Counted from the stretch's first letter, positions 39,345-48,345 are shown. The stretch is DNA of 64,000 nucleotides from Gemmobacter sp. 24YEA27 (GCF_030052995.1 NZ_JASJPW010000001.1:62001-126000); one strand, 5' to 3'. Program-made: numbers and translations. The notes: generated by a model from the letters alone, not told the origin.

Positions 39345-40154
39345 CTATCTTTGCTGGCCCTGCCGCAATTGCACGACGGTTTTGATCAATACGACCGCGA
39401 CCACAATCGCAATCAGCACCACCGAAATCGCGGCAATTGCCGGGTCAATATTATCCCGCAAGCCCATCCACATCAGGCGCGGCAATGTCACCGCATTGAC
39501 CGAGGTGATGAACAATGTCACGCCGATTTCCTCCCAGGACAGCACAAAGCTCAGGAAAAAGGCGGCAATCAGGCCAAAGCGGATATTTGGCATGATGATG
39601 CGGAACACCCGCGTCATCAGCCCTGCCCCCATTGAGCGCGCGGCGAGGTCGATGCGACGGTCAACCTGGCTGAGCGCGACGGTGATCAGCACGACGGCGA
39701 AGGGCGCGACCATGACCGAATGCGCCAGCGCCACGCCAAAGAACGTGTCATAGCCGATGACCCCGTTCCACTGGCTGAGCGAGGTCAGGAAGAAGTAAAG
39801 CGTCAGCGCCGAGACGACCGGCGGCGCCACCATCGGCAACATCGCGATCCCCATGTAAAGCCCGGCAAAGCGCGGCTGCAGCATCCAGATCCCAAGTGCG
39901 AAAGCGGTGGCGAGCGCGGTGGAAAACAGGCTCGCGACAAGCCCGATGCGAATCGAGAGCCAGACCCCCTGCCCCCAGACCGGGTTCTCGATCAGCGCCC
40001 GGTAATGGCGCAAGGACCATTCATCCCCGGCCATCGACAGGTTGCGTCCGGGCGTGAAGCTGACCGGCACCACGGCAATCAGCGGCATCAGCAGGAAGAC
40101 CGCGACCAGAGCCGCAAGGATTGTCGCAAGGAGACCCGGCTTGAGCGTGATCAT
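39345..40154 (-). CDS. ABC transporter permease, PotC-like
   Basis: 269 residues with six hydrophobic helices. The EAA-type cytoplasmic loop is DLAARSMGAGLMTRVFRIIMPNIRFGLIAAFF. This is the second permease of a spermidine/putrescine-type (PotABCD) importer. Its start overlaps the upstream permease stop (ATGA, 40151-40154). Substrate likely a guanidino or amine compound, judged from the linked enzymes. Confidence 0.9.
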   Translation of the reverse strand: MITLKPGLLATILAALVAVFLLMPLIAVVPVSFTPGRNLSMAGDEWSLRHYRALIENPVWGQGVWLSIRIGLVASLFSTALATAFALGIWMLQPRFAGLYMGIAMLPMVAPPVVSALTLYFFLTSLSQWNGVIGYDTFFGVALAHSVMVAPFAVVLITVALSQVDRRIDLAARSMGAGLMTRVFRIIMPNIRFGLIAAFFLSFVLSWEEIGVTLFITSVNAVTLPRLMWMGLRDNIDPAIAAISVVLIAIVVAVVLIKTVVQLRQGQQR

Positions 40155-40963
40155 CGGCCCGGCCCTTTCGCATATTTCATCGTCAGCATCAGCAACAACC
40201 CGATGGCGACCATCATGATCACCGAGATTGCCGCACCAAGCCCCCAGTCCGGGCTTTGGAAGATCCTGAGCCAGATCAGTTCCGCGACCAGCACTGAACG
40301 GCCTCCGCCAAGAAGGGCCGGCGTGACAAAGAAGCCAAGCGCAAAGACGAAGACAAGCAAAAGGGCTCCGAAAATGCCGGTTTTGGTCATGGGAACGAAG
40401 ACCTGCCAGAAAACGCGCGCCCGCGATGCCCCCATGCCGCGCGCGGCCAGCAGCACACGCTCATCCACCGCGCGCATGCCTGATGCCAGCGGAAAGACCG
40501 CGAAGGGGATCAGGAAATGCACCATCCCCAGCACGACGCCGAATTCATTGCGGACCAGCGTCAGCGGCTCTGCGAGCAGCCCGAGATCCTGGCCCCAGGT
40601 GTTGATGATGCCCCGGTTTGAAAGCAGCGCCAGCCAGCCAAAAGCCCGCGTCAGAACAGAAATCCAGAAGGGGATCAGAATGCAGAGCTCGACGAAAAGC
40701 CGCATCACCGGCCCGCCCCGCACCCAGAGCAGCGTGACGATATAGGCCATTGCGACGGCCAGTACCGTGACCAGCGCGCAGATCCTGACCGTACGCCAGA
40801 TCACGCTCAGAACCAGCGGATCGGTCAGCGCGGTCTTATATTGGCCAAGCCCCGGCTCGGGCAGGGTCACGCTCCAGCGCATGACGCCGAGGAACGGGAT
40901 CAGATATGCCAGCGCCAGGAAAATCAGCAGCGGAGCCAGCAGAAACAGGCGGGATCGGAGCAT
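40151..40963 (-). CDS. ABC transporter permease, PotB-like
   Basis: 270 residues from MLRSRLFLLAPLLIFLALAYL, chosen because GAGGGGG lies 6 bases upstream; a short in-frame extension to 40981 is possible. Six helices and an EAA loop (ERVLLAARGMGASRARVFWQVFVPMTKTGIFGALLL). Partner of the PotC-like permease. Confidence 0.9.
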   Translation of the reverse strand: MLRSRLFLLAPLLIFLALAYLIPFLGVMRWSVTLPEPGLGQYKTALTDPLVLSVIWRTVRICALVTVLAVAMAYIVTLLWVRGGPVMRLFVELCILIPFWISVLTRAFGWLALLSNRGIINTWGQDLGLLAEPLTLVRNEFGVVLGMVHFLIPFAVFPLASGMRAVDERVLLAARGMGASRARVFWQVFVPMTKTGIFGALLLVFVFALGFFVTPALLGGGRSVLVAELIWLRIFQSPDWGLGAAISVIMMVAIGLLLMLTMKYAKGPGR

Positions 40964-40983
40964 GGGCACCCCCTCGGGCAAGA

Positions 40984-41034
40984 GACCCCGGGCCGGAATG
41001 GCCAGGGGTCAGGGGTTCAGGTCGGGTTCAGGTC
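40984..41034 (-). repeat. Hairpin plus 11-bp tandem duplication at the 3' end of the binding-protein gene
   Basis: Two exact adjacent copies of GGGTTCAGGTC (41013-41023 and 41024-41034); the second overlaps the stop codon of the binding-protein gene. Next to it a hairpin with arms GACCCC (40984-40989) and GGGGTC (41005-41010), plus an inner GGCC/GGCC stem, lies before the permease gene. The hairpin may lower permease expression relative to the binding protein. Confidence 0.5.
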
Positions 41035-42145
41035 AGGCAGAGATGATCTTCAGATATTCATCCAGCGCCGGGCCGTAATTGGTCTCATACCAGGCCATAT
41101 CGATCGGCATTTGCTGGGCATAGTTATCAGCTGCCACCGGGTTATATCTGGCATCTTCGGCCGGCAGCAGGGCATCTGCGGCCGGGTTCGCCGGCCCCTG
41201 ACCCAGCATCTCGAACATGATCAGCTGTTTCTTGGGATCCTGCACCGAGGCGAGGAACTGCATCGCGGTTTCGGCACCGCCGGGATTGCCCTTCACCACG
41301 CCAAGCGCGCCGGGCGAGATGAAGCCATCCTTCCAGATGAATTTCACGTCGCCGCCCGAATCCTGTTCGATCAGGCGCGCGCGGGTCGACCAGACAATGG
41401 CCATCGAGGCCTCGCCATCTAGCAGCAGCGACTGGCTTTCCGCCCCGCCACCCCAGAAGGCCACGACATTGTCCCGGAAGGCCGCAAGCTTCTTGTGCGC
41501 GCGCTCGATATCCAGCGGGTAAAGATCTGCTGGCGCCACACCATCGGCCAGCAAAGCCGCCTCCCAGACACCAACGCCCCATTTGTAAAGCGCGCGTTTG
41601 CCGGGGAATTTTTCCACATCGAAGAAATCTGCGATGCCGGTCGGCGGGTTGTCCCCGAATTTCTTCGCATCATAGGCAATGACGTAAGAGAAGAAATAGG
41701 TCGAGGCGGCATAGTCCCAGCCAAAACCCTCGCGGAATTTCGACTTGTCGACCACTGTGTAGTCGATGGGCTCCATCATGCCCTTTTTGCCAAGTGCTTC
41801 GGCCGAGAACGGATCGACATCCACGAGGTCCCAGGTCGGTTTGCCGCTTTCCACCTGGGCCTGGATTGCGCCCTCGGTCGGGCCCGATCCGTCCTGACGC
41901 ACGGTGATGCCCGTCTCCTCAAGGAAGGGCTTGCCATAGGCCGCATCATAGGCGGTACCGGCATCGCCGCCCCAGTTCACCAGTACCAGCTCTTTGGTCT
42001 GCGCATCGGCACGGCTTCCCAGCCCGACCGCAGATGTTCCCAGCAAAAGCGCGAGACCCGTGTTGAAATTCCGCCGCGAAATCTGACCCTTGCGGGCCTT
42101 CATCGCGAGGATTTCCAACTGGTCACGCTGGAAAGGTCCGTTCAT
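41033..42145 (-). CDS. Extracellular substrate-binding protein, PotD-like, Tat-exported
   Basis: 370 residues from MNGPFQRDQLEIL, preceded by an AGGGAGAAGG ribosome site. The N-terminus carries a twin-arginine motif (ISRRNFNTGLALLLGTSAVGLGSRADA), so export is probably by Tat rather than Sec. The mature protein starts QTKELVLVNWGGDAGTAYDAAYGKPFLEETGI and fits the polyamine/iron-type periplasmic binding family. It serves the ABC transporter encoded around it; arginine derivatives or guanidino compounds are the likely cargo by context only. Confidence 0.88.
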   Translation of the reverse strand: MNGPFQRDQLEILAMKARKGQISRRNFNTGLALLLGTSAVGLGSRADAQTKELVLVNWGGDAGTAYDAAYGKPFLEETGITVRQDGSGPTEGAIQAQVESGKPTWDLVDVDPFSAEALGKKGMMEPIDYTVVDKSKFREGFGWDYAASTYFFSYVIAYDAKKFGDNPPTGIADFFDVEKFPGKRALYKWGVGVWEAALLADGVAPADLYPLDIERAHKKLAAFRDNVVAFWGGGAESQSLLLDGEASMAIVWSTRARLIEQDSGGDVKFIWKDGFISPGALGVVKGNPGGAETAMQFLASVQDPKKQLIMFEMLGQGPANPAADALLPAEDARYNPVAADNYAQQMPIDMAWYETNYGPALDEYLKIISA

Positions 42146-42220
42146 AATCCTTCTCCCTGTTGAGGATTTTCTGTCTCCCGGCGCCCGCATCTGATGGCGG
42201 ATCTGTCCCGGATCGTTCGC

Positions 42221-43249
42221 TTAAAGCATGAAACCGCGGCTCGCCTCCCAGCTGGTCCAGACCGCAGCACCCGGGGCAAGACCCTCCGGGAGTTTCGCAG
42301 TCGGCATATGGAGGGTAACCGGCACGCCGCCCTTGGTGGCCAGCGCAAGGCGGGTCTCGGCGCCAAGATAGGTCAGGTCGCGCAATTCGACCGGCAGCGC
42401 ATTGCCGCAGGTGGGCTCGGTCAGCGAGAGGCCCATATTCTCCGGCCTGATCGCCAGGTTGTCGCCCGTCCCATCCGGCAGGTGAATGGCGCGGCCTTCG
42501 ATCTGCGAGGCTGTCACCGGCAGAATATTGATATCGCCCAGGAATTCCGCAACGAACCGATTCGAGGGCCGTTCATAGACCTCGCGCGGCGGCGCGATCT
42601 GCTGCAACTGACCTTTCTCGAAAATCGCAATCCTGGAGGACAGAGCCAGGGCTTCTTCCTGGTCATGGGTCACGAAAACAAAGGTGGTGCCGGTTTCCTG
42701 GTGGATCCGGCGCATCTCATCCTGCATCTGCCCGCGCAGGTTTTTGTCCAACGCCGAAAACGGCTCGTCCAGCAGCAGAACCGGCGGTGAATAGGCCAGC
42801 GCGCGGGCCAGAGCGACCCGCTGCTGCTGCCCTCCCGACAGGCCCGCAGGCCGCTTATGGCCATGGCCGCCAAGGCCGACCATCTCGACCATGTCTTTGA
42901 CACGTCTGGAAATATCCGCCGCCGAACGCCCCTGCACCTTCAGCGGAAAGGCGATGTTTTCCTCGACCGTCATATGCGGGAACAGCGCATAGCCCTGAAA
43001 CACCATGCCAAAACCGCGCGCTTCGGGCGGCGTTTCGGTCATCTCGCGCCCGTCCAGTGTCAGCTGCCCCGAAGTGGGGGCCTCGAAACCTGAAAGGATC
43101 ATCAGGAACGTGGTTTTCCCCGATCCCGAAGGCCCGAGAAGCGTCACAAACTCGCCGCGCCCGACGGTCATGGAAATGTCCTTCAGCGCGGTGAAGCGCC
43201 CGAACATCTTGCCGATCCCTGATGCTCCGATTTCTGCTGCCTGCGTCAC
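42221..43249 (-). CDS. ABC transporter ATP-binding protein, PotA-like
   Basis: 342 residues, GTG start. Walker A LLGPSGSGKTTFL, Q-loop FQGYALFPHMTVEENI, signature LSGGQQQRVALARAL, Walker B VLLLDEPFSALD and H-loop FVTHDQEEALA, followed by a TOBE-type C-terminal domain (NLAIRPENMGLS). It energises the PotBCD-like importer and leads the operon, 172 bases downstream of the LysR gene. Confidence 0.93.
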   Translation of the reverse strand: MTQAAEIGASGIGKMFGRFTALKDISMTVGRGEFVTLLGPSGSGKTTFLMILSGFEAPTSGQLTLDGREMTETPPEARGFGMVFQGYALFPHMTVEENIAFPLKVQGRSAADISRRVKDMVEMVGLGGHGHKRPAGLSGGQQQRVALARALAYSPPVLLLDEPFSALDKNLRGQMQDEMRRIHQETGTTFVFVTHDQEEALALSSRIAIFEKGQLQQIAPPREVYERPSNRFVAEFLGDINILPVTASQIEGRAIHLPDGTGDNLAIRPENMGLSLTEPTCGNALPVELRDLTYLGAETRLALATKGGVPVTLHMPTAKLPEGLAPGAAVWTSWEASRGFML

Positions 43250-43387
43250 TTGGTATCCCTTGCCAGAGTTCCGGGTGCCGGCGCCGGCCGCAGGTTGCGG
43301 CGGGAACCGGGCAGAATATCCACCTGAGCCTGAGATGCGGGGCTCTGAAAAACAATAGAAAGTTTTTCACCCATTCGGGAAACAGAA

Positions 43388-43399
43388 TTTGCCGAACCT
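43388..43399. promoter_or_regulatory. Shared 12-mer TTTGCCGAACCT, copy 1 (upstream of the transporter operon)
   Basis: TTTGCCGAACCT lies in the 172-base gap before the transporter operon. The identical 12-mer recurs at 44374-44385 between the LysR gene and the amidohydrolase gene. A candidate LysR recognition element. Confidence 0.45.
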
Positions 43400-43421
43400 C
43401 CGCCTGCCGATCAAAAAGGCA

Positions 43422-44305
43422 TCAATCTCCGATCAGCTCGCCCAGAAGCCAGTCCCGAAAGGCCCCGACCGTCGGGTTGCCCGCCTTTTCCGGTGGTACG
43501 ACCATGAAATAGGATCGGACCGAACGTACCGAAAGGTCAAAGGGCCTGACCAGATGGCCGGCGCGGATCGCATCCTGGCAGATGAACTCATCGCCCATCG
43601 CGATGCCCTGGGCGCCAAGCGCTGCCGCGTAAACCAGGTTCATATCGGCAAAACGGATGCCATTCTGCGCCGCTTCGACCGGCATACCGGCAAGGCGGAA
43701 CCAGCTTTCCCAATCCTCGTAATCGCCCAGATGCAGCAAAGTGGCGCCCAGAAGCGCGCCGGTATCCGCCATCGATTCAAAGCGGTTCAGCCAGGCCGGG
43801 CTGCAAAGCGGCGTGAAATCCACCTCTTTCAACAGCTCGACATCCATCCCGGGCTGGTTGCCTTCACCAAAGGTGATGAAAATATCGACATCGGGGTTCG
43901 CAACTTCATCCAGCCGGCGCGGCGTCTGCACCGAAAGCGTAACATCCGGAAAATCCGCAACAAACCCGCCGATCTTGCCGCAAAGCCAGCTGGAGGCAAA
44001 GCCCGGCGGACAGCTGACCGACAGCGTTCCGGTCACCCCCGCGCTGCATTGCGCGTGGCCGATCCCGCAATCATCGACAGCGCGCGGCGGATATCTGTGG
44101 CATAGGCCTGGCCCTGCGGCGTCAGCTCGACCCTTGTGCCGATGCGGCTGGTCAGACGAAAGCCGAGATCGCGCTCCAGCAGCCGCAGCTGATGGCTGAC
44201 CGCACTGCGGGTCAGGTTCAGCTCATCCGCCGCCTGCCAGACCGTGCCATGGCGGGCAAAGCTTTCCAGCGCGCGCAACGCCTGGGTCGAGGGGATACGG
44301 GCCAT
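43422..44305 (-). pseudogene. LysR-family transcriptional regulator, frameshifted
   Basis: GcvA/LysR-type regulator. The first frame from MARIPSTQALRALESFARHG contains the winged helix-turn-helix (VWQAADELNLTRSAVSHQLRLLERDLGFRL) and ends at SATRNAARG. The effector domain continues in another frame (VTGTLSVSCPPGFASSWLCGK onwards, to FRDWLLGELIGD). Adding one base to the 5-base run at 44036-44040 fuses them into 294 residues, the usual LysR length. It lies between the transporter operon (same strand) and the divergent amidohydrolase/dimethylargininase genes, so it probably controls both. Confidence 0.87.
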
Positions 44306-44363
44306 GCTCACCTCGCTGGCTTTGCTCCAGTCTGCGGCTTTCGCCGCCCGGCACAAGCAAAAG

Positions 44364-44400
44364 GTGAATTTTCTTTGCCGAACCTGGGAAAAGGTTTCAC
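44364..44400. promoter_or_regulatory. Inverted repeat and shared 12-mer in the LysR/amidohydrolase control region
   Basis: GTGAATTTTC (44364-44373) and GAAAAGGTTTCAC (44388-44400) are near-complementary arms around TTTGCCGAACCT (44374-44385), the 12-mer also found at 43388. The position between divergent genes is where a LysR regulator would bind. Confidence 0.45.
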
Positions 44401-44486
44401 TTTCGCGCAACCGCGACGCGCTGTTAGCCCTGAAAGAAGGATGGCGGCCCCTTCCGCCCCCTTGCCCCAGAACCGGAGCCCGGGTC

Positions 44487-46085
44487 ATGTCTCAGCTTTC
44501 CGCCGCCCAGTCCACCGCCCTTGCCAGCGTCACAGCCCGTGCAGCCGAGCATTCGGACTGGTGTGCCACGATCTTTTCCTATGGCGAAACCGCCTGGCGC
44601 GAATACCGTTCCTGCGCCTGGTATGTCGAAAAGCTGCGTGCCGAAGGGTTCGACGTCGAAGAGGGATCGGCGGGGATGCCGACCGCTTTTTGTGCCACCT
44701 GGTCGAACGGGCCCGAATCTGCGGGTGCCCCGGTGATCGGCATGTATGCGGAATATGACGCCGTTCCGGGCAATTGCCAGGCCGCCTCCACCCGGCGCGA
44801 GCCGCGCGAAGGCCTGGGCTATCAGGCCGGCGGCCATACCGATCCGCATTCGGGCCTCGGGATTGCCGGGCTCGCGGGGCTTCTGGCCACCAAAGCCGCG
44901 ATGGAGAAACACGGCATCAAAGGCGGGCTGCGCTTTACCGGCGAACCGGCGGAAAAGGTGCGTGGCTCAAAGCCGATCCATGCCGCAAAAGGCTATTATG
45001 ACGGGCTGGCGGCGATCCTCTCGTTCCACCCGTTCTACATGCTGCCGATGTGCAACACGGTGCGCTGGAACACGCATTGTGGCGCGGCCTATGCGATGAT
45101 CTACCGGTTCATCTGCGATGAGCCGCAAAACTGGGGGGCGCATGCCCCCTATGCAAAAGACGGCGCGCCGATCCCGCAATCGCATTCGGCGGTACGTGCG
45201 CCCGGCGCCAATGACGCGCTGAACCTGATGTTCCTGACCTCAAAATCCCTGCGCGATTCGATGTTGCCGCATCAGGGCGGCTGGTCGATTTCCGAGGCGA
45301 TCCTGACGGCAGGCCAGGCCACCGCTGACAACCTGCCCGCAGGGCTTGCCGAGATCCAGTATATGATGCGGGTGCCGACCCTTGCCATGGCCGAGGCGGT
45401 GACCGCCGCGCTGGACCGCAACGCCGAACATGCAGCGGCGATGACAGGCTGCAGGGTCGAGAAGCACTGGGTCTGCAAATCGCGCCCCGGTCTTGCGAAC
45501 CACGCCATCGCAAATGTGGTCTGGGAAGCGATGCAGGCCACCGGCGCCCCTGCATGGGGCGAGGCCGCGAAAGACATCGCCCGCGAGATCCAGTCGGGTC
45601 TTGGCCTCACGCCCATGGCAGAGCCCTTCATCCCCGAGATGACCCGGCTGATCGCCCCGCAGGAGGCCGAACGGATCCTGCGCGAGGATCTGCCGCCCTC
45701 GCAGGCCAATTCCACCTCGGATGATTACACCGACATGACCTGGCACGCGCCCACCGCGCGGTTCTACATCGCGCGGCCTGCGCTGAGCGCCCCTAAGGGC
45801 TATGTCTACCCGTCCTGGGTGATGAACGCGCTTGGCGGCATCCCCGAGACCATCGACCCTATGGTGCAGACCGCCGCCGGGGTGCTGGCGCTCTCGGCGC
45901 TGCGCATCCTCGAAGATGCGGAGACCCGCGCCGCGATGTGGGCCGAATTCGAGACCCGCCGCGCCGCTGCGCCGATCCCGCCTCTTTGCGATTACGACCC
46001 GCCCATCCATTTCCGCTGGCCGGAATATGTCACCACCCCACGCGGGCGCGACTGGTGGATTCCCTCCACCATGCCAGGCGCCTGA
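44487..46085 (+). CDS. M20-family amidohydrolase (AbgB/HmrA-like)
   Basis: 532 residues from MSQLSAAQSTALASV. Metallopeptidase-like features of the M20D group: VIGMYAEYDAVPGNCQ, GGHTDPHSGLGIAGLAGLLATKAAM (metal region) and LRFTGEPAEKVRGSKPIHAAKGYYDGL. A dimerisation domain follows, and a late His/Asp-rich segment STSDDYTDMTWHAP. Relatives cleave N-acyl or amide bonds of amino-acid conjugates (for example p-aminobenzoyl-glutamate). It is 17 bases upstream of the dimethylargininase gene, with an AGGAGAG between. A substrate such as an N-acylated arginine derivative fits the context but is inference. Confidence 0.85.
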   Translation: MSQLSAAQSTALASVTARAAEHSDWCATIFSYGETAWREYRSCAWYVEKLRAEGFDVEEGSAGMPTAFCATWSNGPESAGAPVIGMYAEYDAVPGNCQAASTRREPREGLGYQAGGHTDPHSGLGIAGLAGLLATKAAMEKHGIKGGLRFTGEPAEKVRGSKPIHAAKGYYDGLAAILSFHPFYMLPMCNTVRWNTHCGAAYAMIYRFICDEPQNWGAHAPYAKDGAPIPQSHSAVRAPGANDALNLMFLTSKSLRDSMLPHQGGWSISEAILTAGQATADNLPAGLAEIQYMMRVPTLAMAEAVTAALDRNAEHAAAMTGCRVEKHWVCKSRPGLANHAIANVVWEAMQATGAPAWGEAAKDIAREIQSGLGLTPMAEPFIPEMTRLIAPQEAERILREDLPPSQANSTSDDYTDMTWHAPTARFYIARPALSAPKGYVYPSWVMNALGGIPETIDPMVQTAAGVLALSALRILEDAETRAAMWAEFETRRAAAPIPPLCDYDPPIHFRWPEYVTTPRGRDWWIPSTMPGA

Positions 46086-46102
46086 CCCAACAGGAGAGAA
46101 AA

Positions 46103-47026
46103 ATGAACGTGCAAACGAAGCCTGAACCCTTTTCCCTCCAGCGCCGCAAGGCAGGTGGCGGCACCGCGCCGCTGGCGAATTGGGGCTTTGCGAATGAGAC
46201 TGACCGCCTGACCGATGTGCTTTTGGGCGATCCGGCCTATCTGCGTCATATGGCAACCTCGTCGCTGTCGCGCAAACATCTGCGCGAAAACCCCTGCAAC
46301 ATCCAGGAGGCCCAGGCGCAGCATAAAGAGCTGAAAGCGGCCTATGAGAGCTTTGGCGTTCGCGTACATACCGTGCCGCCCGAGGCGGAACTCCCGATGC
46401 AGGTCTATACCCGCGATTCGTCCGTGATGACCCCATACGGCGCCGTGATCACCGCCATGAGCCAGCCCTGGCGGCGCGGCGAGAACTATGCCGCCATCCG
46501 CCATTACGAGAGCCTCGGCATCCCTATCTATGACATGGTCACCGCCGGCACCTTCGAGGGCGGCGATTTCAACGTGATCGAGGAAGGCGTGCTGCTGGTC
46601 GGATGCGGTGGCGCGCGCACCAATGAAGATGGCGCCCGCCAGGTGGCAGGCTGGTTCGAGGAGGAGGGCTGGGAGGTCCGCCTCGCCTTTATCGACGAAT
46701 ATTACGTCCATATCGACCTGATGGTGGTGCCGATCGCACCGAAACTCACCGCCGTCTGCCTCGCCTGCACCGAGCCCGCAATTGTCGACTGGCTGAAGGC
46801 GAAAGGCCATGAGATCATCGATGTACCCTTCCAGGACACGATGGCGCTTGGCTGCAATTTCATGAGCCTTGGCGGGGATCGCATCATCGCGCCCCAGGTC
46901 TCGCAAACCCTGATCGGTCAGCTGAAAGCGCGCGGCTTTGACGTGGCCGTGGTCGATACGGCGGAAATCTCGAAAACCGGCGGCGGCATCCATTGCATGG
47001 CCCAGGCACTGAAACGCGAGGGCTGA
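46103..47026 (+). CDS. ddaH: Dimethylarginine dimethylaminohydrolase-type amidinotransferase
   Basis: 307 residues from MNVQTKPEPFSLQRRKAGG, with AGGAGAG upstream. Guanidine-modifying-enzyme features: YTRDSSVMTPYGAVI (substrate Asp), TAGTFEGGDFNVIEEGVLLVG, the catalytic His in EYYVHIDLMVVPI and the C-terminal catalytic Cys in KTGGGIHCMAQAL. These enzymes hydrolyse methylated arginines to citrulline plus methylamines; arginine deiminases share the fold. Cotranscription with the M20 gene is likely. The gene name is by family, not confirmed substrate. Confidence 0.85.
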   Translation: MNVQTKPEPFSLQRRKAGGGTAPLANWGFANETDRLTDVLLGDPAYLRHMATSSLSRKHLRENPCNIQEAQAQHKELKAAYESFGVRVHTVPPEAELPMQVYTRDSSVMTPYGAVITAMSQPWRRGENYAAIRHYESLGIPIYDMVTAGTFEGGDFNVIEEGVLLVGCGGARTNEDGARQVAGWFEEEGWEVRLAFIDEYYVHIDLMVVPIAPKLTAVCLACTEPAIVDWLKAKGHEIIDVPFQDTMALGCNFMSLGGDRIIAPQVSQTLIGQLKARGFDVAVVDTAEISKTGGGIHCMAQALKREG

Positions 47027-47037
47027 TTCTGATCTGC

Positions 47038-47077
47038 TGGTCAGTCGCGCGCGGGTTTTGCCGCGCCTGGCTGACCA
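47038..47077 (+). terminator. Hairpin after the dimethylargininase gene
   Basis: Outer stem TGGTCAG / CTGACCA and inner stem GCGCG / CGCGC, starting 12 bases after the stop. No clear T-run follows. The rest of the gap to 47188 shows no supported gene. Confidence 0.4.
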
Positions 47078-47188
47078 CCTTGCAGCACCGTGAACCTGGC
47101 CTCAGATCTGCGGCGCAGAGATCCGAACCCGTCCTTCTCTCATCCTTCATTCCCGGGTTTCACCCGGGTCAGGCCCAGGCGCCAGGGC

Positions 47189-47719
47189 TCACTTGCGCCG
47201 CTTGTGTTCCTCGAGTCGCGGGAAAATTTCCACGAAGTTGCAGGGGCCGTGGCGGTAGTCGAGCTGTTTGACGAGGATCTCGTCCCAGGCGTCCTTGCAA
47301 GCACCGGTCGAGCCCGGCAGCGCGAAGAGATAGGTGCCGCCCGCAACCCCCGCGCAGGCGCGGCTTTGCACGGCGGAAGTGCCGATCTTTTGCATCGAGA
47401 CAATGGTGAAGACCGTGGAAAAGGCGGTGATTTCCTTTTCATAGACGTCATGATGCGCCTCGACGGTCACATCGCGCCCGGTCAGCCCGGTGCCGCCGGT
47501 CGAGATCACCACATCCACATCGGGGTCGGCGATCCAGGCGCTGAGCTGCGCCGCGATCCGCGCGCGGTCATCGGTGACAATGGCGCGTGCGGCGAGGATA
47601 TGGCCCGCCGCTTCCAGACGCGCCACCAGCGTCTCGCCGGACCGGTCCTCGGCCAGGCTGCGGGTGTCAGACACGGTCAGCACGGCGATGCGGGTGGGAA
47701 TGAACTCTCTTTCGGTCAT
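47189..47719 (-). CDS. moaB: Molybdenum cofactor biosynthesis protein B
   Basis: 176 residues from MTEREFIPTRIAVLTVSDTRSLAEDRSG, overlapping the LysE-type gene by 4 bases (ATGA). Molybdopterin-binding fold with VDVVISTGGTGLTGRDVT, EAHHDVYEKEITAFSTVF and the closing LFALPGSTGACKDAWDEIL. MoaB/MogA adenylylates molybdopterin or is inactive in some species. The long upstream frame is not real. Confidence 0.93.
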   Translation of the reverse strand: MTEREFIPTRIAVLTVSDTRSLAEDRSGETLVARLEAAGHILAARAIVTDDRARIAAQLSAWIADPDVDVVISTGGTGLTGRDVTVEAHHDVYEKEITAFSTVFTIVSMQKIGTSAVQSRACAGVAGGTYLFALPGSTGACKDAWDEILVKQLDYRHGPCNFVEIFPRLEEHKRRK

Positions 47720-48345
47720 GCGGCACGCTCCATCACGGCAAGGCGCAGGGCAAGCGCTGCAAAAATGCCGCCGGTCGCGCGGTTCATGCCCCGCGCCAGC
47801 CGGTCCGATCCGAGCAGCGCCCGCCCGAGGCGCCCGGCAAAGATCCCGACCGCGCCATTGATCACGAGGCCGCCGACGCAGATGATCACCCCAAGGGCCA
47901 GAAATTGCGGCAGAACCGGCTTTGACGCCGTCACGAATTGCGGCAGGAAGGCAAGGATGAACAGTGCCACTTTCGGGTTCAGCAGATTGACCACCAGCGC
48001 CTCGCGAAACACCCTGGCTGCGGGCGCGCGGGCGACAGATGCGATCTCGGGTCGCCCCGCATTCCAGGATCTGACGGCCAGCCACAAGAGATAGCCGACA
48101 CCGCCCCAGCGGATCACCTCAAAAGCCAACGGATGCGCTTTCAGGAGCGCCGCCAGCCCCAGCCCGGCGATCAGAACATGCACGAAACAGCCAAGCGCGA
48201 TGCCGAGATTGGCCGCCATGCCCGCACGCGCGCCGCCCTTCAGGCCCTGGGCAAGCACGAACATCATATCCGCCCCTGGCGTGAGGTTCAGTGCCAGCGC
48301 GGCAGGGAGGAAGGCCAGCAATGTCACAGCATCAACGGGAAACAT
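47716..48345 (-). CDS. LysE/RhtB-family amino-acid exporter
   Basis: 209 residues from an ATG at 48345 (a TTG one codon earlier is possible). Five or six hydrophobic helices and the family signature ALNLTPGADMMFVLAQGLKGGARAGMAANLGIALG, then NLLNPKVALFILAFLPQF. It would export an amino acid or homoserine-lactone type solute. Coupled with its neighbours: ATG shares one base with the upstream stop (TGATG), and its own stop overlaps moaB. Confidence 0.9.
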   Translation of the reverse strand: MFPVDAVTLLAFLPAALALNLTPGADMMFVLAQGLKGGARAGMAANLGIALGCFVHVLIAGLGLAALLKAHPLAFEVIRWGGVGYLLWLAVRSWNAGRPEIASVARAPAARVFREALVVNLLNPKVALFILAFLPQFVTASKPVLPQFLALGVIICVGGLVINGAVGIFAGRLGRALLGSDRLARGMNRATGGIFAALALRLAVMERAA

